DNA of 7,925 bases from Thermoplasmata archaeon (GTDB lineage: Archaea; Thermoplasmatota; Thermoplasmata; Lutacidiplasmatales; UBA184). Below the pieces are notes generated by a model. It was given only the letters and a program-made list of their open reading frames with translations, was not told the DNA's origin and did not search any database. Of this stretch, positions 1 through 5,331 are shown one piece after another (the first letter of the stretch is position 1; every line of letters starts with the position of its first letter). Both the position numbers and the translations under genes were made by a program. The stretch covers positions 1-7,925 of the forward strand of contig JASHUL010000054.1 in the NCBI GenBank assembly GCA_030039995.1, written 5' to 3'.

Positions 1-1
1 G

Positions 2-1204
2 CCTCGTACGGCGATCCGCCACGGAGCGCTCGTCCGCGACGAGCGCACGCTCTACTCCGACTACCCCTTCCTCCCCGGCGCGGAGTCGCTGCTCGGGGGC
101 GAGACGGTGTCGGTCCGCGCGCTGCTCGAGGACCCCGCGTTCGAGCGGGCCCGGTCGATCGGCCGGGCCCGGATCCTGGCGGCGGCGGACGACCCGCGCG
201 CCGCCCGGGACCTCACCGAGCTGGACGCGGCGGAGCCCGAGGTTCGGTACCTCTCGCTGCTGTTCGACCGGATCGTCCTGTCGGCGGCTCCGTCGTCCGC
301 GGCGCTCCGCCGGTGGGCCGTGGCCGAGGCGAAGCGCGCGCATGGCCGACTCGCGAGCGTGCCGCGCGAAGAGCTGGTCGAGGTCGCGCGCCGGCTCGGC
401 GTGCCGCTCGACCCCCGCCCGGACGACCGGGTCGCTCTTCGGCTGGTCGATTACCTGCGGCTCGCCGTGCCGATCCGGGAGGCCGACTTCCGACTGGCGC
501 GCCAGGACGTCGACCACGGCGCGGTCGTCGTCGGCCGGGTCCGCGGCGCGCGGGTGCTTCAGGAGGCGGTACGGGGCCGGCTCGCGACCGCCGTTCCGCT
601 CGCGGAGGAGGTCCGTCAGGAAGTTCGGCGCCGCGAGTCCGAGCTGCTCGGCGAGGTGGCGCGCCGGATGCCCGTCCCGGTCGCCCGAACGACCGCCCTC
701 GCCGGTACGGTCCGGCCCGAGCTGTTCCCTCCGTGCGTCCGGAAGATGCGGCGGATGCTCGAGGGCGGGGAGAACCTCTCCCATGCCGGCCGGTTCGCCC
801 TCGCCGCGTTCCTGCATCGGGTCGGCGCCGACTTCGAGACGATCGTCGACGCCTACCGGGGCGCACCGGATTTCGACGAGTCGATCACGCGCTACCAGGT
901 CGAGCACATCACACACCACGATGGGGGCGTGGGGTACGAGCCGCCGGAGTGCGACACGCTCCGCAGCCACGGGCTCTGCTTCCGGGACGGCGACCCCACC
1001 GCCCCGAACCCGGAGGACCGGCAGCGCGACCCGCGCTGCTTCGACCCGCATCTGCGGCACCCGCTCCAGTACTACCGACAGCGCGGGGGCCGGGTCGTCG
1101 AGCGGACGGCCGCCGACCTCGGGTCCAAGCCTACGCCGCCGGGGGCAACGCGCGATACGCCCGCCACGCCCGCACCGCCGCGGTCGCCTGGCCGGCGACG
1201 ATGA
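2..1204 (+). CDS. priL: DNA primase large subunit PriL (5' end outside window)
   Basis: This is the regulatory large subunit of the archaeal/eukaryotic replicative primase, which works with catalytic PriS to make RNA primers. The frame is open from the window edge. A YPFLPGA segment near 122-142 of the minus-sense-free plus frame (bases 62-82), followed by a SVRALLEDP segment, resembles the usual PriL N-terminus, so the GTG at 107 is not the true start; no ATG, GTG or TTG occurs in frame before it. The C-terminal iron-sulfur domain is clear: cysteines encoded at 734-736, 950-952, 977-979 and 1037-1039 are the expected four 4Fe-4S ligands. They are accompanied by the family segments GENLSHAGRFALAAFLHR, FDESITRYQVEHI and HPLQYY. 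About 40 proline- and arginine-rich residues after HPLQYY match nothing I recognise, and the last 25 codons overlap the convergent phosphatidyltransferase gene. The TGA stop is at 1202-1204. Identification is firm; the start is unknown. Confidence 0.95.
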   Translation, partial: PRTAIRHGALVRDERTLYSDYPFLPGAESLLGGETVSVRALLEDPAFERARSIGRARILAAADDPRAARDLTELDAAEPEVRYLSLLFDRIVLSAAPSSAALRRWAVAEAKRAHGRLASVPREELVEVARRLGVPLDPRPDDRVALRLVDYLRLAVPIREADFRLARQDVDHGAVVVGRVRGARVLQEAVRGRLATAVPLAEEVRQEVRRRESELLGEVARRMPVPVARTTALAGTVRPELFPPCVRKMRRMLEGGENLSHAGRFALAAFLHRVGADFETIVDAYRGAPDFDESITRYQVEHITHHDGGVGYEPPECDTLRSHGLCFRDGDPTAPNPEDRQRDPRCFDPHLRHPLQYYRQRGGRVVERTAADLGSKPTPPGATRDTPATPAPPRSPGRRR

Positions 1205-1793
1205 CGTAGACGAACGCCACGTCGATCACGGTGAACGTCAGCCCCGCGAGGTGGAAGCGGCTCCACGGTTCCGTCGGGGCCCACGGCCACGGCAGCGACC
1301 AGTCGAACTCGAGGAACGTGGCGAGCGCGAAGACGACAAGCCGGTCGGCCCGGGTCAGGAACCCCGAGTACGCCCGCCCCAGCCCGACCGCCTGCGCCTG
1401 GGTCCCCATGTAGCTCGTGAGCAGCAGGCTCGCGAGCGCCAGCAGCGCCACGACGGGGATCGCGAACCCCGAGACGGCGATCCCGAGGACGATGACGACG
1501 TCCGAGTACCGGTCGAGGACGTGGTCGAGGAAGTCGCCCCGGGGGGAGGTCCGGGACGTCGCGCGGGCCACGGCCCCGTCGAGGACGTCGAAGACGCCGG
1601 AGAAGAAGATCAGCAGGGCGACCGGTAGGAACAGCAGCGGTGTCGTCCAGCGCACGAGGACGGCGACGAGCGCGGCCGCGACCGCGAGCCCGAAAGCGAG
1701 CCCGCTCAGGCGGTTCGGGCTCCACCCGAGGAACGGTCGGGCGAGGCGGGCCACGTACGGGGCGACGCGGGCGCGGTACTCCTCGAGTACCAT
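1131..1793 (-). CDS. CDP-alcohol phosphatidyltransferase family membrane enzyme (archaeal phospholipid head-group synthesis)
   Basis: This 220-residue integral membrane enzyme should transfer a phospho-alcohol group between a CDP-activated lipid (CDP-archaeol in archaea) and a polar alcohol, releasing CMP. The complete CDP-OH-P signature is present: Asp69, Asp72, Gly73, Ala76-Arg77, Gly86, Asp90 and Asp94, with the standard D-x2-D-G-x2-A-R-x8-G-x3-D-x3-D spacing that builds the metal and CDP site. Hydrophobic stretches near residues 31-48, 52-67, 97-127, 150-162 and 183-202 fit the usual six-helix fold. A conserved-looking segment SYMGTQAQAVGLGR (127-140) follows the active-site helices where acceptor specificity is set. 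Candidates are archaetidylinositol-phosphate, archaetidylglycerol-phosphate or archaetidylserine synthase; I cannot choose from sequence alone. The ATG at 1791-1793 is 8 bases after the kinase gene stop, so the two are almost certainly cotranscribed. The 3' end overlaps priL by 74 bases on the opposite strand. Confidence 0.92.
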   Translation of the reverse strand: MVLEEYRARVAPYVARLARPFLGWSPNRLSGLAFGLAVAAALVAVLVRWTTPLLFLPVALLIFFSGVFDVLDGAVARATSRTSPRGDFLDHVLDRYSDVVIVLGIAVSGFAIPVVALLALASLLLTSYMGTQAQAVGLGRAYSGFLTRADRLVVFALATFLEFDWSLPWPWAPTEPWSRFHLAGLTFTVIDVAFVYVIVAGQATAAVRAWRAYRALPPAA

Positions 1794-1801
1794 CGGCGAC
1801 C

Positions 1802-2350
1802 CTACCGCGGCCGGTCCAAAAGATGCGCGGTCACGGCGGGGTCCCGCAGCCAATCGACCCGGCCGTACGACGGAGCTCCCCGATGCGCCACGCGACGAGC
1901 GACCGCGCGGGCGACCTCGGCGACGGGTCGCCCGGACGAATCGACCTCCCACACCCGGCGACGTCGGGCGAGCGCCTCTCGGAGCACCGCGTCGGTCGCT
2001 TCGACCACGAAGTTCTCCCGCCGTTCCGCTGCCGTGCCCCGGCGGGCCCGGCGGAGCCGCCGCTCGAGCTCCACCGGGTGGCACCGGAGCACCACGACGT
2101 CTCGGATCGGCAGGAGGTGAGCGAGGTGCCCGACGACGATGTCGACGTCGGCGAACGCCGCCCCGCTCCGTAGCCGCCGGCCCAGGCGCGCCAGGTCGAC
2201 TTCGATCGAACGGGAGCCCCGGCGTCGGCCCGACGCGAGCTCCAGTGCGAGGTCACCGACCTCGCGGACTCTCCACCGGGCCGCGAGGCGCGCGGCGACC
2301 GCGCTCTTTCCCGTCCCCGGGGTACCGGTGAGGGCGATCGGTCCGGGCAC
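1802..2350 (-). CDS. Fap7/AK6-type NMP (adenylate) kinase
   Basis: This 182-residue P-loop kinase belongs to the archaeal group related to yeast Fap7 and human AK6/hCINAP. In that family it phosphorylates AMP or other NMPs and, in eukaryotes and studied archaea, binds ribosomal protein uS11 to assist small-subunit maturation. The Walker A sequence GTPGTGKS is at residues 9-16 directly after the first beta strand. Family segments IVVGHLAHLLP (71-81), VVVLRCHPVELERRL (85-99) and the REN...EA..AVL..AL helix (111-126) are all present, as is the VDWL near the C-terminus (165-168). Length is normal for the family. The GTG start (2348-2350) is supported by an AGGAG six bases upstream that overlaps the preceding stop codon. 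It sits between the SHMT-family gene (9-base gap) and the phosphatidyltransferase gene (8-base gap). Family assignment is strong; the ribosome role here is inferred. Confidence 0.93.
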   Translation of the reverse strand: MPGPIALTGTPGTGKSAVAARLAARWRVREVGDLALELASGRRRGSRSIEVDLARLGRRLRSGAAFADVDIVVGHLAHLLPIRDVVVLRCHPVELERRLRRARRGTAAERRENFVVEATDAVLREALARRRRVWEVDSSGRPVAEVARAVARRVAHRGAPSYGRVDWLRDPAVTAHLLDRPR

Positions 2351-2356
2351 GCGTCG

Positions 2357-2361
2357 CTCCT
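2357..2361 (-). promoter_or_regulatory. Ribosome binding site for the Fap7-type kinase
   Basis: AGGAG lies six bases before the GTG at 2350 and overlaps the TAG stop of the upstream SHMT-family gene. It supports the GTG start and suggests translation is coupled to that of the gene before it. Confidence 0.65.
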
Positions 2362-3592
2362 AGGCGAACCGGAGCTCCGCGAACCCGCGCCGCCAGGCCA
2401 GCACTTCCGCGCCGACGCGCTCGCGTCGCACGCCGGCCCGGACGAGCAGGTCGGCGAGGCGCGGCATGTCGGCCGGCGTCAGTCCGAGTCGGGCGACCTC
2501 GGCCGTGCCGATCCGCCCGACCAGGTCGATCAGGAGCCGCTGGCGTTCGAGGCGGCGCGCGAACGCACCGGGCGCGACCCCGTGCCGAGCGCGCAGCGCG
2601 GCCCGGTCGAGGTGGAGCTGGTGCGAGCGGGTGAACCCCTCCTCCGGCGCGACGAGCGGGACCCCGAGGTCGTGGAGCGACCGGCCGAGCGCGCGGGCGT
2701 TGTCGACCACCGTGGTCGCGTACTCCGCCCCGCAGCGCTCGAGTTCGAGCAGCGTCTGGGCAAGGGACGCGATCCGGTGCCAGTGCGCGTTGTCGAAGAC
2801 GCGCCAGACGAGGGCCGGGTCGATCTGAAGGAACAGGTCCTCCCGGTCGGTGTAGAGGAGGCCCCCTTGGGGGCCAGGGAACGACTTATGCGTGCTCCCG
2901 TAGACGACGTCCGCCCCCTCCCGGAGCGGGTCCTGGAACTGTCCGCCGGCGACGAGACCCAGCACGTGGGACGCGTCGTAGAAGACGAGCGCGTCGACCG
3001 CGTGCGCCGCCTCGGCGATCTCCTTCAGCGGGTAGGGGAACAGGAAGAAGCTCTGGCCCAGGACGACCGCGTTCGGACGCTCCGCCCGGATCGTCTCGAT
3101 CGCGGCCTCGGGCCGGACGCGGTGTCCCGGCCCGTCGGCCGGGAGGGGGCGCACCGTGTAGCCGAGCAGCGCGGGGACGTACCCGGGCGCGTAGCCGTCG
3201 TAGCCGCCGTCGCCGGGCGCGATCGCGAGGACCTTCGACTGCGGCGGGACGAGCGGCGCGAGCGCCGACAAGGCCGCGATGTGTCCGGAGAGCGGGCGCG
3301 TCGTCGCGAACTTCGCGCGGAAGACCCGGCCGGCCGCGGCGTTGGCGAGCGCTTCGATCCGGTCCGTGTAGCGCGTGCCGGTGTAGTTGTTGTCGAGGGT
3401 CTCGCCGTCAAACTCCGCCGTCAGCGGGAGCGTGTACCGGCCGGCGAGGTCGCTCGCCAGGTAGCGGCGGGCGACCGGGGAGACCGCGTTCTCGCTCGCG
3501 AGGAGGTTGAACACCTCGCGGCCGCGCCAGCGGTCGTGGGCGCGGACGAGCGCCCCGAGCCGGCGTTCCTCGTCAGTCGCGCGAGGGTCCAT
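2360..3592 (-). CDS. glyA: Serine hydroxymethyltransferase family PLP enzyme
   Basis: This 410-residue fold-type I PLP enzyme probably interconverts serine and glycine with a pterin one-carbon carrier (tetrahydrofolate or tetrahydromethanopterin; unknown here). Visible SHMT features are: the LLASEN segment with catalytic Glu34; PLSGH at 100-104 (PLP phosphate/ring contact); Asp206 and His209 in YDASHVLGLVAGGQF; Schiff-base Lys236 in GSTHKSFPGPQGG; and GRIGT with Arg360, the expected carboxylate-binding arginine. One region departs from textbook SHMT: the usual YAEG-Y-P-x-RYYGG loop is replaced by an RYTLPLTAEFDGE segment (52-64) leading into NNYTGTRYTDRIE (68-80). The ATG start at 3590-3592 lies inside the end of csl4 (20-base overlap), indicating translational coupling. 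A related activity (threonine aldolase-like or another beta-hydroxy amino acid lyase) is possible, so the gene symbol is provisional. Confidence 0.85.
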   Translation of the reverse strand: MDPRATDEERRLGALVRAHDRWRGREVFNLLASENAVSPVARRYLASDLAGRYTLPLTAEFDGETLDNNYTGTRYTDRIEALANAAAGRVFRAKFATTRPLSGHIAALSALAPLVPPQSKVLAIAPGDGGYDGYAPGYVPALLGYTVRPLPADGPGHRVRPEAAIETIRAERPNAVVLGQSFFLFPYPLKEIAEAAHAVDALVFYDASHVLGLVAGGQFQDPLREGADVVYGSTHKSFPGPQGGLLYTDREDLFLQIDPALVWRVFDNAHWHRIASLAQTLLELERCGAEYATTVVDNARALGRSLHDLGVPLVAPEEGFTRSHQLHLDRAALRARHGVAPGAFARRLERQRLLIDLVGRIGTAEVARLGLTPADMPRLADLLVRAGVRRERVGAEVLAWRRGFAELRFA

Positions 3593-4166
3593 CGGGCCCC
3601 GGGCGCGCAGCGAGGTCGCCCTTCGCGAGCTTGCGGTGCTCGTGATGCCCGCACCGCGGGCAGACGAGCTCCTTGCCGCCCGGCTGGAGGAGGGCGTGGC
3701 AGACCTGGCAGTGGGCGGAGACGACCCCGAGGTTCGGGGGCGCGGTCGTGAGCTTGATCGACGGCCGCGCCTGCAGCACGCGCGCGACGATCACGTCCCC
3801 CACGGAGAACTCCGAGGAGAGCGTCTCGGTGAACCCGTCCTTCGCCTTGGAGATGTGCACGGTCCCTTCGGGAGCGCCGGGGACCGCGCGCCGGCTCGTG
3901 GCGGTCGACAGGATCGTGCAGATCGCCATCGCGGTCTTCAGCTCGTCCACGACCGCGTAGACGACGTCGCCGTCGTGGACCTCGGGGATCGCGTTCCGCG
4001 GCTCGACGCGGACCGTCCGGTCCTGGGCGTCGATCCGCGGGGTGCCGAGGACGGACGCGTAGATCCGTCCGCGATCCTCGTAGGTGCCGTGGCCGGGAAG
4101 GAACTCTTCGGCGGCGCCGAGATAGTCGCCGGGAAGGACGAGGGCGGGCAGGTTCGGGGTGCTCAT
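3573..4166 (-). CDS. csl4: Exosome complex subunit Csl4
   Basis: Csl4 is an RNA-binding cap subunit of the archaeal exosome, which sits on the Rrp41-Rrp42 ring and guides RNA into the 3'-5' phosphorolytic core; in archaea it also helps bind DnaG. The 197-residue protein shows the three expected parts. The N-terminal domain opens with VLPGDYLGAAEEF (10-22) and a G-x-YEDRGRIYAS run. A central S1 domain spans about 62-140, with EGTVHISKAKDGF at 100-112. The C-terminal zinc ribbon has Cys153, Cys156, Cys169 and Cys172 (C-x2-C-x12-C-x2-C). The ATG at 4164-4166 overlaps the methyltransferase stop as ATGA, and a GGAG eight bases upstream supports it. The last six codons overlap the SHMT-family gene. 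Identification is firm. Confidence 0.95.
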   Translation of the reverse strand: MSTPNLPALVLPGDYLGAAEEFLPGHGTYEDRGRIYASVLGTPRIDAQDRTVRVEPRNAIPEVHDGDVVYAVVDELKTAMAICTILSTATSRRAVPGAPEGTVHISKAKDGFTETLSSEFSVGDVIVARVLQARPSIKLTTAPPNLGVVSAHCQVCHALLQPGGKELVCPRCGHHEHRKLAKGDLAARPGPDGPSRD

Positions 4167-4774
4167 CGGTTCGACTCCGTTCGGAACGCCCAGAGGTCCA
4201 CCGGGAGCTCGACCCGCCGCCGGGTGTGGTGCGGAAAAATCCGCGGCAACTCCCAGGCGATCGGCCGCGTCGCGACGACGTGGGCGCCCGCGGCGACCGC
4301 GCGACGCTGTATAAAGGTTCGGGAATCGGCGAGCGCGAACGCGTAGACCGACCGTCGCGCGAGGCGGAACGCGGCGTCCCAGAACGGCCGGTCGGCGTGC
4401 GCGCGCTGGGCCCCGAACGGCGGATTGGTGAGGACGACCTCGGCCGAGCGGTGCCACTCGGCGACCGACCCCTCGACGAACTCGACGTCGACCCCGGCGC
4501 CCCGGGCGGCTCGGCGCGCGGCGGGGAGGAGTTCCGGATCGATCTCGACACCGACGACCGGGGCCGCGCCGAGAAGGGCGGCTCCGACCGAGAGCCGGCC
4601 GGTCCCGCTGCCGAGGTCGAGGACCGACCGGCCCTCGAGGTCGCCGGCCGCGAGCGCGGTGAACAGGAGTTCGGCGGCCGCTTCCGCGGGGGTCACCACC
4701 TGTTCGAGGTCGGCGCGCGGGGCGGCCGGGGAAGCGATCCCGTCGAGGAGGTGGACCAAGTCCGACCGGCGCAT
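4163..4774 (-). CDS. METTL5-like SAM-dependent RNA N6-adenine methyltransferase
   Basis: This 203-residue Rossmann-fold methyltransferase resembles human METTL5, which makes m6A on 18S rRNA, and its archaeal relatives (predicted RNA methylases, COG2263). The family N-terminal signature LEQVVTPAEAAA (23-34) corresponds to LEQYPT in METTL5. SAM motif I is VLDLGSGTGRL (51-61), and VGVEIDPE (74-81) holds the acidic residue that binds the SAM ribose. The catalytic NPPFG is at 117-121, the Asn-Pro-Pro-Phe/Tyr motif of amino-group methylases acting on adenine. RRRVELPVDLWAF (185-197) matches the C-terminal strand pair of METTL5. The likely substrate is small-subunit rRNA. The ATG at 4772-4774 is the only start in frame in the 57-base gap after the tRNA gene, and it opens the five-gene run. 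The target nucleotide is inferred from the family. Confidence 0.92.
   Translation of the reverse strand: MRRSDLVHLLDGIASPAAPRADLEQVVTPAEAAAELLFTALAAGDLEGRSVLDLGSGTGRLSVGAALLGAAPVVGVEIDPELLPAARRAARGAGVDVEFVEGSVAEWHRSAEVVLTNPPFGAQRAHADRPFWDAAFRLARRSVYAFALADSRTFIQRRAVAAGAHVVATRPIAWELPRIFPHHTRRRVELPVDLWAFRTESNR
4175..4178 (-). promoter_or_regulatory. Ribosome binding site for csl4
   Basis: GGAG lies eight bases before the csl4 ATG, inside the end of the upstream methyltransferase gene. Together with the ATGA stop-start overlap it supports reinitiation or coupled translation. Confidence 0.6.
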
Positions 4775-4793
4775 CCCGATGGCGAGCCCGGCC

Positions 4794-4805
4794 GTACGTT
4801 TGACC
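4794..4805 (-). promoter_or_regulatory. Weak candidate TATA element for the METTL5-like/csl4 operon
   Basis: The only AT-enriched stretch in the gap between the tRNA and the methyltransferase ATG reads GTCAAACGTAC on the minus strand. It is centred about 26 bases before the ATG, where a leaderless archaeal promoter would sit. The match to a TATA box is poor, and no Shine-Dalgarno sequence is seen before this ATG. Tentative. Confidence 0.25.
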
Positions 4806-4831
4806 GTGTCGCGGTCCGTGGGAGGGGCGAA

Positions 4832-4936
4832 GCGGGGAGCCGGATTTGAACCGACGAACGCCTTCGCGGCGGGATCTCTTCGCCGGCGGACCGGCGTTTA
4901 AGTCCCGCGCCGTTAACCAAGCTTGGCTATCCCCGC
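4832..4936 (-). tRNA. tRNA-Leu(UAA) with a 21-base intron
   Basis: The sequence folds as a class II tRNA. The acceptor stem is GCGGGGA (4936-4930) against TCCCCGC (4838-4832), seven perfect pairs. The D arm has A14, GG and a GCC/GGC stem. The anticodon stem is CGGGA (4907-4903) with TCCCG (4874-4870). A 14-base variable arm contains a CGC/GCG stem, and the T arm has loop TTCAAAT. Anticodon UAA is at 4900-4898. A 21-base intron occupies 4896-4876, after position 37, the canonical archaeal site. It holds a perfect 6-bp GC hairpin with loop TCCG, and its AAG pairs with CUU of the anticodon loop to give a bulge-helix-bulge. Mature length is about 84 bases; CCA is not encoded. The discriminator is U73, whereas archaeal tRNA-Leu normally has A73. 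The gene starts 4 bases after the PRC-barrel stop, with no TATA-like sequence just before it. Confidence 0.93.
4876..4896 (-). other. tRNA-Leu intron (bulge-helix-bulge type)
   Basis: Removing these 21 bases restores a 7-base anticodon loop CUUAAAA. A GCCGG/CCGGC stem (extendable by one C-G pair) closed by TCCG forms the intron helix. The central helix pairs CUU (32-34) with AAG of the intron, with an A35-G opposition in the fourth position. Three-base bulges fall at both cut sites. This is the substrate shape for the archaeal tRNA splicing endonuclease; the fourth central pair is imperfect. Confidence 0.85.
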
Positions 4937-4940
4937 AGCA

Positions 4941-5240
4941 CTAGCGGGCGGTGGGGGCGACCGGCTCGGCTTCCTTCGCGGCGCGCCCGGCGGCCTTCTT
5001 GACCGACACGCGCTTCGGGAAGTACTTCAGGAGCACCACGTCGTTCACCGCCGACACCCAGCGGTACGGCACACTGGTCGGCCGGGAGTCCTCGACTAAC
5101 ATCGGGCTCGTCTCGTCGACATACAGGCCGTCGACCTTGGACGCTTCGACGTCCACGATCACGTTGTCGACCTCGCCCAAAAGGCGTCCGTCGGGGGTGT
5201 AGATCTGCCGTCCCAGAAGTTCGGTCATCTCGACGAGCAT
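4941..5240 (-). CDS. Small archaeal PRC-barrel domain protein
   Basis: This 99-residue soluble protein consists almost entirely of one PRC-barrel domain (about residues 5-76), a small beta barrel used for protein-protein contacts. Recognisable segments are LLGRQIYTPDGRLLGEVDN (8-26), VIVDVEASKVDGLYV (27-41) and the closing VPYRWVSAVNDVVLLKYFP (57-75). A charged Lys/Ala/Glu tail follows, with no membrane segment or signal peptide. Stand-alone PRC-barrel proteins are common in euryarchaea; some, such as haloarchaeal CdpB proteins, work with SepF in FtsZ-based division. That role here is only a possibility. The start may be the ATG at 5240 or the one at 5228 (residue 5); neither has a clear ribosome binding site. 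The tRNA-Leu gene begins 4 bases after the TAG stop, so both probably share a transcript. Confidence 0.88.
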   Translation of the reverse strand: MLVEMTELLGRQIYTPDGRLLGEVDNVIVDVEASKVDGLYVDETSPMLVEDSRPTSVPYRWVSAVNDVVLLKYFPKRVSVKKAAGRAAKEAEPVAPTAR

Positions 5241-5274
5241 GGCGGGTTCCCGTTCGTCGCCGACCGTGGCGTCC

Positions 5275-5288
5275 CTTCTTATGTCTTT
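5275..5288 (-). promoter_or_regulatory. Candidate promoter for the PRC-barrel gene and tRNA-Leu
   Basis: In the 91-base gap between the ligase stop and the PRC-barrel ATG, the minus strand carries AAAGACATAAGAAG, the only AT-rich patch in otherwise GC-rich DNA. An archaeal TATA element centred near 5279 would start transcription near 5253, giving a leader of about 13 bases to the first ATG. The match to consensus is moderate. Confidence 0.4.
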
Positions 5289-5331
5289 GGATGCACTCGT
5301 GCCGCCGGTCGGTGGTGTCCGGTCCGGAGCG

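Noticed and set aside
342..1628. Plus-strand open frame running across priL and the phosphatidyltransferase gene
   Set aside because: Low-complexity Ser/Arg-rich translation in a shifted frame of priL; no family features.
1794..2084. N-terminal extension of the phosphatidyltransferase to an upstream start at 2084
   Set aside because: It would lie wholly inside the kinase gene in another frame; the extension is low complexity, and the ATG at 1793 directly precedes the family-like N-terminus.
3421..4551. Minus-strand 376-codon frame and plus-strand 279- and 389-codon frames over csl4 and the SHMT-family gene
   Set aside because: All are shadows of genes with clear motifs in other frames and have Arg/Pro-rich translations.
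4832..4936. tRNA-Ser as an alternative identity, given the long variable arm
   Set aside because: The anticodon is UAA once the intron is placed, the acceptor starts GCGGGG as in archaeal tRNA-Leu, and archaeal tRNA-Ser has G73.
5241..5331. Intrinsic terminator after the DNA ligase
   Set aside because: No stable hairpin plus T-tract or clear archaeal T-rich terminator is visible in the minus-strand sequence of the gap.
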